Both the position numbers and the translations under genes were made by a program. A stretch of DNA of 64,000 bases from Marichromatium purpuratum 984 (GTDB lineage: Bacteria > Pseudomonadota > Gammaproteobacteria > Chromatiales > Chromatiaceae), in NCBI RefSeq assembly GCF_000224005.2, contig NZ_CP007031.1, positions 2,571,001 to 2,635,000 on the forward strand. Reading direction: 5' to 3'. Shown piece after piece: positions 8,044 to 16,149 of the stretch. Numbering within the stretch: position 1 is the stretch's first letter; the number at the start of each line of letters is the position of its first letter. The notes beneath the pieces were generated by a model. The model worked only from the letters and a program-made list of their open reading frames with translations. It was not told the DNA's origin and made no database searches.

Positions 8044-9078
8044 ATGCGAACCACCGGCAAACGCCCCCGCACCACCGCCCTGCTCGCCACGCTGACCGTG
8101 CTGCTCTGCCCCCCCCTGGTGCAGGCCGAGGACCCAGCGGGCCGATTGCTCGGCGCCAAGACCAGCGAACACCCGACGTGGTTCAAGGAGAGCTTCCTCG
8201 AGATCGCCGAGGATGTCGACGAGGCCAGCGCCGCCGGGCGCCACCTGATCCTGTTCATGGAGATGAACGGCTGTCCCTATTGCTACAAGATGGTCGAGGA
8301 GAACTTCAAGCACGGCCCGCATCGCGACTTCATCCGCACACATTTCGACATCATCGCGCTCAACGTCAAGGGTGATCGCGAGGTCGCCATCACCCCGGAT
8401 ACCCGCCTGCCGGAGAAGGCACTGGCCGAGTTCTATCAAGTCGAGACGACCCCCACGCTGATCTTCCTCGACGCCACCAACACCCCGGTGGCAAAGATCG
8501 GCGGCTATCGCAACCCCGAGGACCTCAAGCGCATCCTCGACTATGTCGACACGCGCGCCTACGCCGAGCAGTCACTGGCCGATTATCTGCGCAACCACCG
8601 CGAGCAGGGTCGCTACCAGCTGCGCACACACCCGCAGATCCGCGAGATCGAGGATCTTTCAACGGTCGAGGGAGCACTGGCGGTCCTTTTCGAGGACGAC
8701 GCCTGTCTTGCCTGCGATGCACTTCATGATGGTCATCTCGCCGACCCCGCAGTGCGCGAGGCACTCGCCGATTTCACCCTGGTGCGGCTCGATGCCAGCG
8801 CCGAGACCGCAATCGTCGCCCCCGACGGCACAGCCACCAGTGCACGCACGCTGGCCCGCGACCTCGACATCCTCTACCGCCCCACCCTGGTGCTTTTCGA
8901 CCAGGGCGAGGAACAGGCGAGGATCGAAAACATGCTCTATCGTTACCATTTCATCGGCATGCTTGAGTATGTCGGCGCAGGTCACTATCAAGACTACGCC
9001 GATCCCTTCGACTATATCGACGCCAAGACCGCAGCCCTGCTCGCCGCTGGCGAGGATGTCTCGATCTCGGACGAATAG
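8044..9078 (+). CDS. Exported protein with two thioredoxin-like domains, 344 aa
   Basis: A Sec signal peptide spans about residues 1-28. The first thioredoxin-like domain has the redox motif CPYC at 77-80 and the cis-proline segment ETTPTLIF near 134-141, resembling SoxW-type proteins. The second domain has CLAC at 221-224 and a matching RPTLVLF near 280. It may reduce or oxidise periplasmic protein thiols, and SoxW-like proteins are linked to sulfur oxidation. No sox gene lies in this window, so that link is only inference. AGGGAG precedes the ATG. It stands alone between the kinase-like gene and the PilZ gene. Confidence 0.8.
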   Translation: MRTTGKRPRTTALLATLTVLLCPPLVQAEDPAGRLLGAKTSEHPTWFKESFLEIAEDVDEASAAGRHLILFMEMNGCPYCYKMVEENFKHGPHRDFIRTHFDIIALNVKGDREVAITPDTRLPEKALAEFYQVETTPTLIFLDATNTPVAKIGGYRNPEDLKRILDYVDTRAYAEQSLADYLRNHREQGRYQLRTHPQIREIEDLSTVEGALAVLFEDDACLACDALHDGHLADPAVREALADFTLVRLDASAETAIVAPDGTATSARTLARDLDILYRPTLVLFDQGEEQARIENMLYRYHFIGMLEYVGAGHYQDYADPFDYIDAKTAALLAAGEDVSISDE

Positions 9079-9242
9079 CCTTCCGGCACTGGCCGGTTCG
9101 TCCCTCCTTCAGCCGACCCAGCCGTCACCCCGACGGTATCTGGAAAGGCCTTGCAGCGCACCCGGGACAGGAATCCCGCGCAGTTGACAGCCGCGTACGG
9201 AAACAGGCATCGCGACGATCAACGACACTGGGAGAGACAGGC

Positions 9243-9977
9243 ATGCAGACACGACGACTTCGCCAACCGGAGAAGCGCACCCAACGGCGGATCCCGATCC
9301 AGATGCCAATCGATGTGCTGCTCGAGGACCACCCCACGCCGCTCAGGGCGATCAACCAGGACCTCTCCTGGGGCGGGGCGCGCTTCGTCACCGAGCGCGC
9401 GCTCGAGACCGACAGCGACACCCTGCGGCTGTTCTTCCCCTGGCAGCAGGACTCGAGCTTCTGCGCCGACGCCGAGATCATCCGCCGCGAGGCGCTCGAC
9501 GACGGTCGCTTGATCGTCGCCACCCGCTTCTTCCGCGTCCCGCCGCTGAGCGAGCAGCGACTCGAGATCATGCTCGCGCAGCTCGCCGGACCGCAGGCGG
9601 CGCTTCCCCTGAGCGAACGTCTCGAGCTGGTCTACAACGACCCCGACGACATCTGCGACGTGCTGCGCCAGATCGCCGCCGGCGGGCTGATGGTGACCAC
9701 CACCGCGGCCTACCGCGAGGACCAGAGCATCCGCCTGTCGATCGCCGGCACCGAGATGAGCAGCGAGCTGACCCTGCGCGCGCGGGTGATCGATCAGGCG
9801 CGCCAACTACTGCCCGGACATGAATGGGCGCCGCTACACCAGATGGAGTTGCGCTTCGAGCACTCGGTGAGCGATCTCTACGGCTTCATCCGTGGTTTCG
9901 CGCAGGGACTGCCCGAGGAGACCCTGGGGCGTGAGCGTATCCGCGCCTGCGCCTCACGACTGGCCAGCCACGGCTAA
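9243..9977 (+). CDS. PilZ-domain protein, 244 aa
   Basis: The N-terminal region carries PilZ c-di-GMP-binding features: an arginine-rich KRTQRR at about 15-20 and a DLSWGGARF segment near 41-49, the D-x-S-x-x-G motif. A second block near 140-190 (AGGLMVTT followed by a beta-rich stretch) may be a degenerate second PilZ-like barrel. It is cytoplasmic with no signal peptide or membrane segment. It ends 9 bases from the convergent hupH. It probably relays c-di-GMP to an unknown partner. Confidence 0.75.
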   Translation: MQTRRLRQPEKRTQRRIPIQMPIDVLLEDHPTPLRAINQDLSWGGARFVTERALETDSDTLRLFFPWQQDSSFCADAEIIRREALDDGRLIVATRFFRVPPLSEQRLEIMLAQLAGPQAALPLSERLELVYNDPDDICDVLRQIAAGGLMVTTTAAYREDQSIRLSIAGTEMSSELTLRARVIDQARQLLPGHEWAPLHQMELRFEHSVSDLYGFIRGFAQGLPEETLGRERIRACASRLASHG

Positions 9978-9986
9978 TCTTCCGGC

Positions 9987-10808
9987 TCAGCGCAAGACGG
10001 CAAGGATCTCGTCCAGACGCGGCGCGGCGTCGGCAATGTCCTCGGCGGTTGCCAGCGCGGCGCTCGGCACCTCGGCAAGCTCCAGGGTCTCGAGGACCGC
10101 TCGACCCTCGGGGTTGAAATGGGCGACCCACCAGCAGTGGCGCAGCCGCGTCGACTCGATCCGGCAGCTGCCGTAACCACGCGACAGGATCGCCACCGGG
10201 CCACGACCGAGCACCTGCTCGAGCATCGGCGGATCGGCCGGTCCACGCGGCGAGAGGCTGAGATTGATCACCCGTGGGGCATCCCCCCGACACCAACCAT
10301 CGTGCGCCGCGCCCAACTCGGCACAGACCGCACGCGCGCCCAGCGCCGCCCCCCAGTCATCGACCTCACGCAGCCGTTCAGCGGCCACCGCGGCGGCGAT
10401 CCGTGACACGCAGACCGGGATCGACGCCACCTCCAACCGCTCGCCCCGCTCATCGACGACCCACCAGACTCCGGTCAATCGGGTCTCGCGGACACTGAAC
10501 TCGGGCCGATGGGCACAGACCACCTCGACCTCGCCCCGTCCGAGCGCCTGGGCGACCAGCTCGCGCGCGCTCGAACTGGAGAAATCGAGCGTCAGACACT
10601 GGGGCACGGGGCGATCGAGCAGCGCGCGCAGCGCGTCGAGACAGCGCACCCCCTCCCGCTCAGCGATACCACCAGGCGAGTCGATCGAGACAGGCGGCGC
10701 ATAAGTCTGCATCGGCGCCGACATGGGCGCACCGATCGGAGTGGCGGGATCGGTCTCGTCGCTCTGACGGTCTGTCCCCGGCAGGACCGGGGGGATGGTC
10801 GGTTGCAT
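9987..10808 (-). CDS. hupH: Hydrogenase maturation/accessory protein HupH (HyaF family), 273 aa
   Basis: Belongs to the HupH/HyaF family needed for expression or formation of uptake [NiFe] hydrogenases. The protein shows two similar units: RGEVEVVCAHRPEFSVRETR followed by GVWWVV near 90-125, and RGPVAILSRGYGSCRIESTR followed by HCWWVAHFN near 205-235. The first 30 or so residues are proline-rich and poorly conserved. ATG at 10808 has CCGGAG before it. It is the last gene of the hup operon seen here, 16 bases after hupF. The exact role in cluster assembly is not settled in the family. Confidence 0.88.
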   Translation of the reverse strand: MQPTIPPVLPGTDRQSDETDPATPIGAPMSAPMQTYAPPVSIDSPGGIAEREGVRCLDALRALLDRPVPQCLTLDFSSSSARELVAQALGRGEVEVVCAHRPEFSVRETRLTGVWWVVDERGERLEVASIPVCVSRIAAAVAAERLREVDDWGAALGARAVCAELGAAHDGWCRGDAPRVINLSLSPRGPADPPMLEQVLGRGPVAILSRGYGSCRIESTRLRHCWWVAHFNPEGRAVLETLELAEVPSAALATAEDIADAAPRLDEILAVLR

Positions 10809-10824
10809 CAGGGTCTCCGGGGGC

Positions 10825-11124
10825 TCAGTCCTTGGCGCGCAAGTGCTCGGGCAGCTGCGGTTCGCGCCCGATCAGGTCGGCGAACAGATGATCGACCGAC
10901 TCGCCGGCAAGCGCCAGCTCCACGGCCAGCAGCGCGTCACGCACCCGCTGCGCCTCGCCAGGATCCATCAGCTCGCGGGCACTGTCGAGAAAGACCAGCA
11001 CCCAGGTCCCCGGCGGCTGTTCGCCGACCAGACGCATGTCGACCCGACGCCGCTGTTCGCCATCGACGCACCAGGCCCAGCACGGACCGCTCTCGATCAC
11101 CTCCATCGGCACGCCAATGCACAT
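10825..11124 (-). CDS. hupF: HypC/HupF-family hydrogenase chaperone, 99 aa
   Basis: Begins with the diagnostic MCIGVPMEV, in which Cys2 binds the hydrogenase large-subunit precursor in HypC proteins. At 99 residues it is slightly longer than standard HypC, and its place inside the structural operon between hupD and hupH marks it as the HupF paralogue. HupF has been described as protecting the large-subunit precursor during maturation under oxygen. It starts 3 bases after the hupD stop, so it is certainly in the operon. Confidence 0.9.
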   Translation of the reverse strand: MCIGVPMEVIESGPCWAWCVDGEQRRRVDMRLVGEQPPGTWVLVFLDSARELMDPGEAQRVRDALLAVELALAGESVDHLFADLIGREPQLPEHLRAKD

Positions 11125-11127
11125 GAC

Positions 11128-11772
11128 TCAGCCCTCTCGCAGCCGTTCGAGCACCCGCGCATCGCCGATCCGACAGGCCTGCTCGACGCTCGGACGTTCC
11201 TGCTCGTAGCGCCCCAACGCCAGCGCGCCATGCGGCAGGTCGGCGAGCGCGCTCGGCTCCGAGGGCTGTGTCAGCGCCGTCCAAGCGACCCCATGGGGCG
11301 CGAGCCAGTCGCGCGCGGCGGCCACCGCCGGCTCGATCATCGCCCGCACCCCAGGGGTGAGACTGCCGCCGAAGTCCTCGAGTTCAGCAGGCTGGACCCC
11401 GACGAGCAGCATCCGCTCGGGCAGGTCGCCGAGCAGCGCGGCAAGCGCCAGCACCTCCTGGAACCCGGTCTGGTGCAGGCTCATCTTGCGCGCGCCGAGA
11501 AAGCGCGGCACCGCCTCGCCCTCGACCAGCTCGAGCGTGCCCGGCGCCAGCCCGTAGTCGACCGCATCGAAGATCACCAGCAGCTCGGCCCAGCGCACCT
11601 GATCGACCAGATAGATCCCCTGGGTGCCACCATCGAGCACCCGCACCTCGGGGCCGAACCGGTAGTGCCGGGCGAGGTGCTCGACCACCCGCACGCCAAA
11701 GCCCTCGTCGGCCCACAGCAGATTGCCGATGCCGAGCAGCAGGGTGCGCGGAGAATCGGAGGCGGCGCTCAC
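11128..11772 (-). CDS. hupD: Hydrogenase maturation endopeptidase HupD, 214 aa
   Basis: A nickel-dependent protease that removes the C-terminal extension of the hydrogenase large subunit. The N-terminal motif GIGNLLWADEGFGVRV at about 14-29 includes the metal-binding Glu, and Asp in the VIFDAVDYG segment (about 65-73) and His in KMSLHQTGF are the other expected ligands. GTG at 11772 overlaps the hupC stop by four bases and gives the correct N-terminus; the frame stays open far upstream through hupC and hupL, but that is non-coding. Its substrate is the adjacent HupL. Confidence 0.93.
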   Translation of the reverse strand: MSAASDSPRTLLLGIGNLLWADEGFGVRVVEHLARHYRFGPEVRVLDGGTQGIYLVDQVRWAELLVIFDAVDYGLAPGTLELVEGEAVPRFLGARKMSLHQTGFQEVLALAALLGDLPERMLLVGVQPAELEDFGGSLTPGVRAMIEPAVAAARDWLAPHGVAWTALTQPSEPSALADLPHGALALGRYEQERPSVEQACRIGDARVLERLREG

Positions 11773-12500
11773 GGTCGATCGTCCTTGAACATCCGCCAGC
11801 CGCTGATCATGGTGCTGATCAGGCTCTGGCGCGACATGATGTCCTCGCGGATGGCGGTATAGACGTGGAGCATCACGAACACCACGATCACCCACATCCC
11901 CCAGTGGTGCCACATGCGCACGTCCTGGCTCTGCCCGACCCAGGGGATGACCCAGCCGAACAGCTCGTCCTGCCAGGAGCCGAGACCGGTCTGCTCGGCA
12001 TAGAGGGCGAAGCCGGTGACGATCATCACCAGCCCGCCGACGGTGATGATGGCGACCATGAACAGGTGCGCCAGCGGGTTGTGGCCGATGTACTTGCACG
12101 GCTCGCGCTCGAGGAAGGCGTACCAGCGCAGCTCGTGCACCAGCTCGCGCCAGAAGCGCCGGCGCCAGAACGGCAGGGTGAAGAGCTGGCGCGAGTAGGT
12201 ATTGCCGACCAGCGCCCAGTAGATCCTGAACAGGAAGCCGACGGCGAACACATAGGCCGCGGCGAAGTGCAGGAAGCGAATGTTGCCCATCAGGTAGTGA
12301 TCGCTCGCCTCCCCCGAGAGGGTCGGCGGCGGCGCGCCGATCAGATAGCCGGTGATGGCGAGCACCAGGATCGAGAGCGCGTTGACCCAGTGCCACACCC
12401 GCACCGGGGCCTGATAGACATAGACCGCCGTCTGCTTGACCGTTGGGACGTCTTGCAACATGGCTGCAACCTCCGCGTTGTCTGGGGTGTCGTCGGACAC
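11769..12500 (-). CDS. hupC: Ni/Fe-hydrogenase b-type cytochrome subunit HupC, 243 aa
   Basis: The diheme membrane cytochrome that anchors HupSL and passes electrons from H2 to the quinone pool. Four hydrophobic segments carry heme-ligand histidines in VRVWHWVNAL (about 35), RFLHFAAAY (about 75), and the final WHHWGMW and MLHVYTAI segments. Length fits the HyaC/HupC family. It follows hupL by 6 bases and overlaps hupD. The N-terminal 25 residues are cytoplasmic and not conserved. Confidence 0.94.
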   Translation of the reverse strand: MSDDTPDNAEVAAMLQDVPTVKQTAVYVYQAPVRVWHWVNALSILVLAITGYLIGAPPPTLSGEASDHYLMGNIRFLHFAAAYVFAVGFLFRIYWALVGNTYSRQLFTLPFWRRRFWRELVHELRWYAFLEREPCKYIGHNPLAHLFMVAIITVGGLVMIVTGFALYAEQTGLGSWQDELFGWVIPWVGQSQDVRMWHHWGMWVIVVFVMLHVYTAIREDIMSRQSLISTMISGWRMFKDDRP

Positions 12501-12506
12501 AGGTCC

Positions 12507-14297
12507 TCAACGGACCTTGACCCGGGTCAGCTCCTCGCCGCCGGGCCCCATGACATGGGTCGAGCAGGCCAGACAGGGATCGAAGCTGTGCAGGGTGCGC
12601 AGGATCTCCAACGGCTCGTCGGCGCGCGCCACCGGGGTGTTGAGCAGCGCCGCCTCGAAGGCGCCGATGTTGCCGGCAGGATCGCGTGGCGAGCCGTTCC
12701 AGGTGGTCGGCACCACCGCCTGATAGTTCTCGATCTTGCCCGCCTCGATCACCACCCAGTGACCCAGCGCGCCGCGCGGCGCCTCGCTGGTACCCACGCC
12801 CTTGGCGCGCTTCGGCCAGGTCGAGGGCTCCCAGCGCTCGACGTTGGCGGTGGTGGTGTCGCCGGCGGCGATCGCGGCCATCAGCTTGTTCTGGAAGTGG
12901 CGCAGCTTGTGCGCCGCCCAGGAGGCCTCGAGGCCGCGCGCGGCAGTCCGCCCCAGGGTCGAGAACAGCGCATCGAACGGCAGCCCGAGATCGGTCAGCA
13001 GCTTGTCGACCGGCTCCTTGAACTCGGCGATGCCCTTGGCGTAGCCGATGGTCCAGCGCGCCAGCGGCCCGACCTCCATGGCGTGCCCGCGCCAGCGCGG
13101 GGCCTTGATCCAGCTGTACTTGGCGCGCTCGTCGATCTGCTCGATGCGGGTACGCGTCCCCTTGGTGTTGGGACCGAGGGTGAAGTCGGGCTCGGTGATG
13201 CCGTCCCAGGGGTGGAGTCCGCGCGACTCGTCGGGATAGCTGAACCAGGCGTGGTCGACGAACTCCTGGATCTCCTCGGGGTCGCGCAGGTCGACGTCGT
13301 GGATCTCGTCGAGCCGACCGTTGATGATCGCCCCGCGCGGCAGCAGCTGGTTCTCCGCCGAGTCGTCGTTGGCGTGCTCGGGGATGTCGCCGTAGGAGAG
13401 CACCGCCTGGCTGCTCAGCCCGCCGCCATAGGTCCAGTCCTTGTAGAAGCCGGCGATGGCGATCAGATCGGGGACATAGACCTGGTCGATGAACTCGATG
13501 GTGCGGTCGATGATCGAGGAGATCAGGTTCAGCCGCTCCATGTTGACCGCACCCACCGCACCGGTCCCGTCGACGTTGATCGCGCAGGGCACGCCACCGA
13601 CCAGCCAGTTGGGGTGCGGGTTCTTGCCCCCGTAGACGGTGTGGATCTTGACGATCTCCTTCTGGAAGTCGAGCGCCTCGAGATAATGGGTGAGCGCCAG
13701 CAGGTTGGCCTCGGGCGGCAGCTTGTAGGCCGGATTGCCCCAGTAGCCGTTCATGAAGGGACCGAGCTGACCGGACTCGACGAAGCGCTTGACCCGGTTC
13801 TGCACGTCGCGGAAATAGCCCGGCGAGGACAGCGGCCAGGCCGAGATCGACTGCGCCAGGCGCGAGGTCTCGCGCGGATCGGCGTCGAGCGCCGAGACCA
13901 CGTCGACCCAGTCGAGGGCGTGCAGGTGATAGAAGTGCACCAGGTGATCGTGCACCTGCAGCGTCAACTGCATGATGTTGCGGATCGAGTTGGCGTTCTC
14001 GGGGATGGCGATGCCGAGCGCGTCCTCCACCGCGCGCACCGAGGTCAGCGCGTGGGTCCCGGTACAGACGCCGCAGATCCGCTCGGTGAAGGCCCAGGCG
14101 TCGCGCGGATCGCGCCCGCGCAGGATCACCTCCAGCCCGCGCCACATGGTGCCGGTGGAGACGGCGTTGCGGATCACGTTGTCGTCGTCGAGGTTGACCT
14201 CACAGCGCATGTGCCCCTCGATGCGGGTGACCGGATCGACCACCACGCGCCGACCCGAGTCGTCGAGGCTGAAACCGTTGGCTGTCTTCACCGTCAT
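12507..14297 (-). CDS. hupL: Uptake [NiFe] hydrogenase large subunit HupL, 596 aa
   Basis: Carries the Ni-Fe active site. The L1 motif [10 protein letters not shown] (near residue 75) and the C-terminal L2 motif DPCLACSTH supply the four cysteine ligands. After the L2 His, 15 residues (starting VMGPGG) form the extension removed by Hup[13 protein letters not shown] near 22 is also diagnostic. GAGGAG precedes the ATG at 14297, which overlaps the hupS stop (ATGA). With HupS it oxidises H2 on the periplasmic side. Export is driven by the Tat signal of HupS, as in this family. Confidence 0.96.
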   Translation of the reverse strand: MTVKTANGFSLDDSGRRVVVDPVTRIEGHMRCEVNLDDDNVIRNAVSTGTMWRGLEVILRGRDPRDAWAFTERICGVCTGTHALTSVRAVEDALGIAIPENANSIRNIMQLTLQVHDHLVHFYHLHALDWVDVVSALDADPRETSRLAQSISAWPLSSPGYFRDVQNRVKRFVESGQLGPFMNGYWGNPAYKLPPEANLLALTHYLEALDFQKEIVKIHTVYGGKNPHPNWLVGGVPCAINVDGTGAVGAVNMERLNLISSIIDRTIEFIDQVYVPDLIAIAGFYKDWTYGGGLSSQAVLSYGDIPEHANDDSAENQLLPRGAIINGRLDEIHDVDLRDPEEIQEFVDHAWFSYPDESRGLHPWDGITEPDFTLGPNTKGTRTRIEQIDERAKYSWIKAPRWRGHAMEVGPLARWTIGYAKGIAEFKEPVDKLLTDLGLPFDALFSTLGRTAARGLEASWAAHKLRHFQNKLMAAIAAGDTTTANVERWEPSTWPKRAKGVGTSEAPRGALGHWVVIEAGKIENYQAVVPTTWNGSPRDPAGNIGAFEAALLNTPVARADEPLEILRTLHSFDPCLACSTHVMGPGGEELTRVKVR

Positions 14298-15388
14298 TCT
14301 TCACGCTCCTCGTGCTGCGCTTGATCGCGCTGTTTGGTCCGGTGCAGCGCGCTGGCCACCGCATGCGCCCCGATCGCCGCGCCCACGGTGCCGGCGGCGG
14401 CGATGCCGACCCGGTCGGCGTTGGCCTCGATGCCGAACACATGGGTATCGGTGACGTGATCGTAGAAGCTGTCCTTGTCCCAGAAGTCGCGTTCGGAACA
14501 GCCGATGCAGCCGTGACCGGACTGGATCGGGAAGGACACGCCGTCGTTCCAGCGCACCGTGGAACAGGCGTTGTAGGTGGTCGGGCCCTTGCAACCCATC
14601 TTGTAGAGGCAGTAGCCCTTGCGCGCGCCCTCGTCGTCCCACGACTCGACGAACTGACCGGCATCGAAGTGCGGACGGCGGTAGCACTTGTCGTGGATGC
14701 GCTGACCGTAGAACATCAGCGGCCGGCCCTGCCGGTCGAGCGGCGGCAGCCGGTCGAAGGCGAGCATGTAGGTGATCACCCCGGTCATCACCTCGGCGAT
14801 CGGCGGACAGCCGGGCACCTTGATCACCGGCTTGTCGCGGATCACCTCGTGCACCGGGGTGGCGCGGGTGGGATTGGGACGGGCGGCCTGGACACAGCCC
14901 CAGGAGGCGCAGGAGCCCCAGGCGATCACCGCCTTGCAGTCGGCAGCGACCTCCTCGAGCTGATCAAGGAAGGGCCGACCGGCGATGATACAGCTCATCC
15001 CGTCCTGGGCCAGCGGCGGATTGCCCTCGACGGCGAGGATGTAGTTGCCGCGATAACGCTCGCGGATCTCCTCCAGGATCGCCTCGGCCTGATGCCCGGC
15101 GGCGGCCATCAGGGTGTCGTCGTAATCGAGCGAGATCATCGACAACACCACGTCCTGCACCAGCGGATGGGCCGAGCGGATGAACGACTCGGTGCAGCAG
15201 GTGCATTCCAGCCCGTGCAGCCACAGCACCGGGGTACGCGGCTTGGTCTCCATCGCCTCGGCGATGCGCCCGGCATAACTCGGCGCCAGACCGAGCGCGG
15301 CGGCGGTCAGACTGCAGTATTTGAGGAAACTGCGGCGGCTGATCCCCTGCCGGCGCATCACCTCGTAGAAGGTCTCGGTGCTTGCCAT
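14294..15388 (-). CDS. hupS: Uptake [NiFe] hydrogenase small subunit HupS with six-cysteine proximal cluster, 364 aa
   Basis: The electron-transfer subunit. A Tat signal with SRRSFLK (17-23) directs export. If the mature chain starts at Met46, as in Ralstonia HoxK, cysteines fall at mature positions 17, 19, 20, 115, 120 and 149, exactly the six that hold the [4Fe-3S] proximal cluster of O2-tolerant enzymes. Later Cys/His residues serve the medial and distal clusters. A C-terminal hydrophobic segment ([19 protein letters not shown]) anchors it to the membrane. ATG at 15388 is preceded by GGGGGAGGA. First gene of the operon. Confidence 0.95.
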   Translation of the reverse strand: MASTETFYEVMRRQGISRRSFLKYCSLTAAALGLAPSYAGRIAEAMETKPRTPVLWLHGLECTCCTESFIRSAHPLVQDVVLSMISLDYDDTLMAAAGHQAEAILEEIRERYRGNYILAVEGNPPLAQDGMSCIIAGRPFLDQLEEVAADCKAVIAWGSCASWGCVQAARPNPTRATPVHEVIRDKPVIKVPGCPPIAEVMTGVITYMLAFDRLPPLDRQGRPLMFYGQRIHDKCYRRPHFDAGQFVESWDDEGARKGYCLYKMGCKGPTTYNACSTVRWNDGVSFPIQSGHGCIGCSERDFWDKDSFYDHVTDTHVFGIEANADRVGIAAAGTVGAAIGAHAVASALHRTKQRDQAQHEEREE

Positions 15389-15444
15389 CGTCCTCCCCCT
15401 GTTGTCGACCGCTCGCGTCACGACGCGTGGCCATGTCCACGAGG

Positions 15445-15450
15445 ATTATA
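15445..15450 (-). promoter_or_regulatory. Putative -10 element for the hup operon
   Basis: On the minus strand the hexamer is a perfect TATAAT, 57 bases upstream of the hupS ATG. The matching -35 position reads only TTTTGG, so an activator may be needed. A sigma-54 reading (TGGC then TTGC) fails on spacing. Confidence 0.5.
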
Positions 15451-15514
15451 GGCAAATACGCCAGAACCCAAAAATATCATTGACGGTGCATGACGCACCA
15501 GAACGGAGCAGCGA

Positions 15515-15542
15515 CTGGGAGCTGCCAGCCTTCAGCTCCCAG
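15515..15542. repeat. Hairpin-forming inverted repeat
   Basis: A perfect 10-bp inverted repeat (CTGGGAGCTG and CAGCTCCCAG) with an 8-base loop, about 65 bases upstream of the hup -10. It could be an operator or a repeat-family element. Sequence alone does not decide. Confidence 0.6.
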
Positions 15543-15585
15543 CCGCCAGTGGACGCCAGCCCTCAACGAAGGCGGCGGGAGACCG

Positions 15586-15791
15586 ATTCGAACCACGAAG
15601 CCGCAAAGCACACAAAGAGGTCTTGAGCGCTCGACCTTTTGACGTTCGGCGAAGACCCGACCCGAACCGCGACCAGACAGCAACCCGCCTGAGCCACAAG
15701 CCGAAGACTGGATGCCGCCCCCGGCGGACACGCCGCGCACTCCCCTACTCGACAACTCCCTTCGCGCCCTTCGTGACTTCGCGGTTCAATC
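15586..15791. repeat. Long direct repeat, copy A
   Basis: About 205 bp repeated with an offset of 223-225 bp as copy B. Highly similar blocks include the GACGTTCGGCGA region, CCACAAGCCGAAGACTGGAT, and the right end GCGGTTCAAT. The outer ends (about 15585-15600 and 15775-15791) are imperfect inverted repeats built on GATT-GAACC-CGAAG. No coding frame fits, so it looks like a small non-autonomous repeat element. Confidence 0.8.
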
Positions 15792-15810
15792 TCTTGGCGG
15801 CTGAAGGCCG

Positions 15811-16015
15811 ATTTGAACCACGAAGCCGCAAAGCACACAAAGAGGTCTCGAGCGCTCGGCTTTTTGACGTTCGGCGAGAACCCGACCCGAGCCGCAACCA
15901 GACAGCAACCCGCCTGAGCCACAAGCCGAAGACTGGATGCCGCCCCAGCGAACACATCGAGTGCCCCCTACTCGACAACCCCCTTCGCGCCCTTCGCGCC
16001 ATTGCGGTTCAATCC
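15811..16015. repeat. Long direct repeat, copy B
   Basis: Second copy of the unit at 15586-15791, with the same imperfect inverted ends. The middle differs most (around 15945-15970). A further partial right end, TTTACGGTTCAATCC, sits at 16107-16120, suggesting a third decayed copy or end. Confidence 0.8.
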
Positions 16016-16016
16016 G

Positions 16017-16086
16017 CTGGCGACTGGCGACTGGCGACTGGCGACTGGCGACTGGCGACTGGCGGCTGACGGCTGACGGCTAGCGA
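16017..16086. repeat. 7-bp tandem repeat array (CTGGCGA)
   Basis: Ten 7-base units: six perfect CTGGCGA copies (16017-16058), then CTGGCGG, two CTGACGG and CTAGCGA. The array begins inside the right end of copy B. A simple-sequence array of this kind is prone to slippage, so copy number may vary between strains. Confidence 0.9.
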
Positions 16087-16149
16087 CGTTCGCTTTCTCC
16101 CCGCCTTTACGGTTCAATCCCCCGACCGAGACCGAGGATTGGGCCGACG

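Noticed and set aside
11128-14145. A 1005-codon minus-strand frame suggesting a hydrogenase fusion protein
   Set aside because: Only the segment from the GTG at 11772 has HupD motifs. The upstream part is an off-frame shadow of hupL and hupC, which are intact in their own frames.
15450-15475. A sigma-54 promoter for hupS (TGGC and TTGC)
   Set aside because: The GG and GC doublets are about three bases too close together for the -24/-12 spacing, while a perfect TATAAT lies next to them.
15586-16086. CRISPR array
   Set aside because: The repeats are either 205 bp long with two copies or 7 bp in direct tandem. There are no short repeats separated by unique spacers, and no cas genes.
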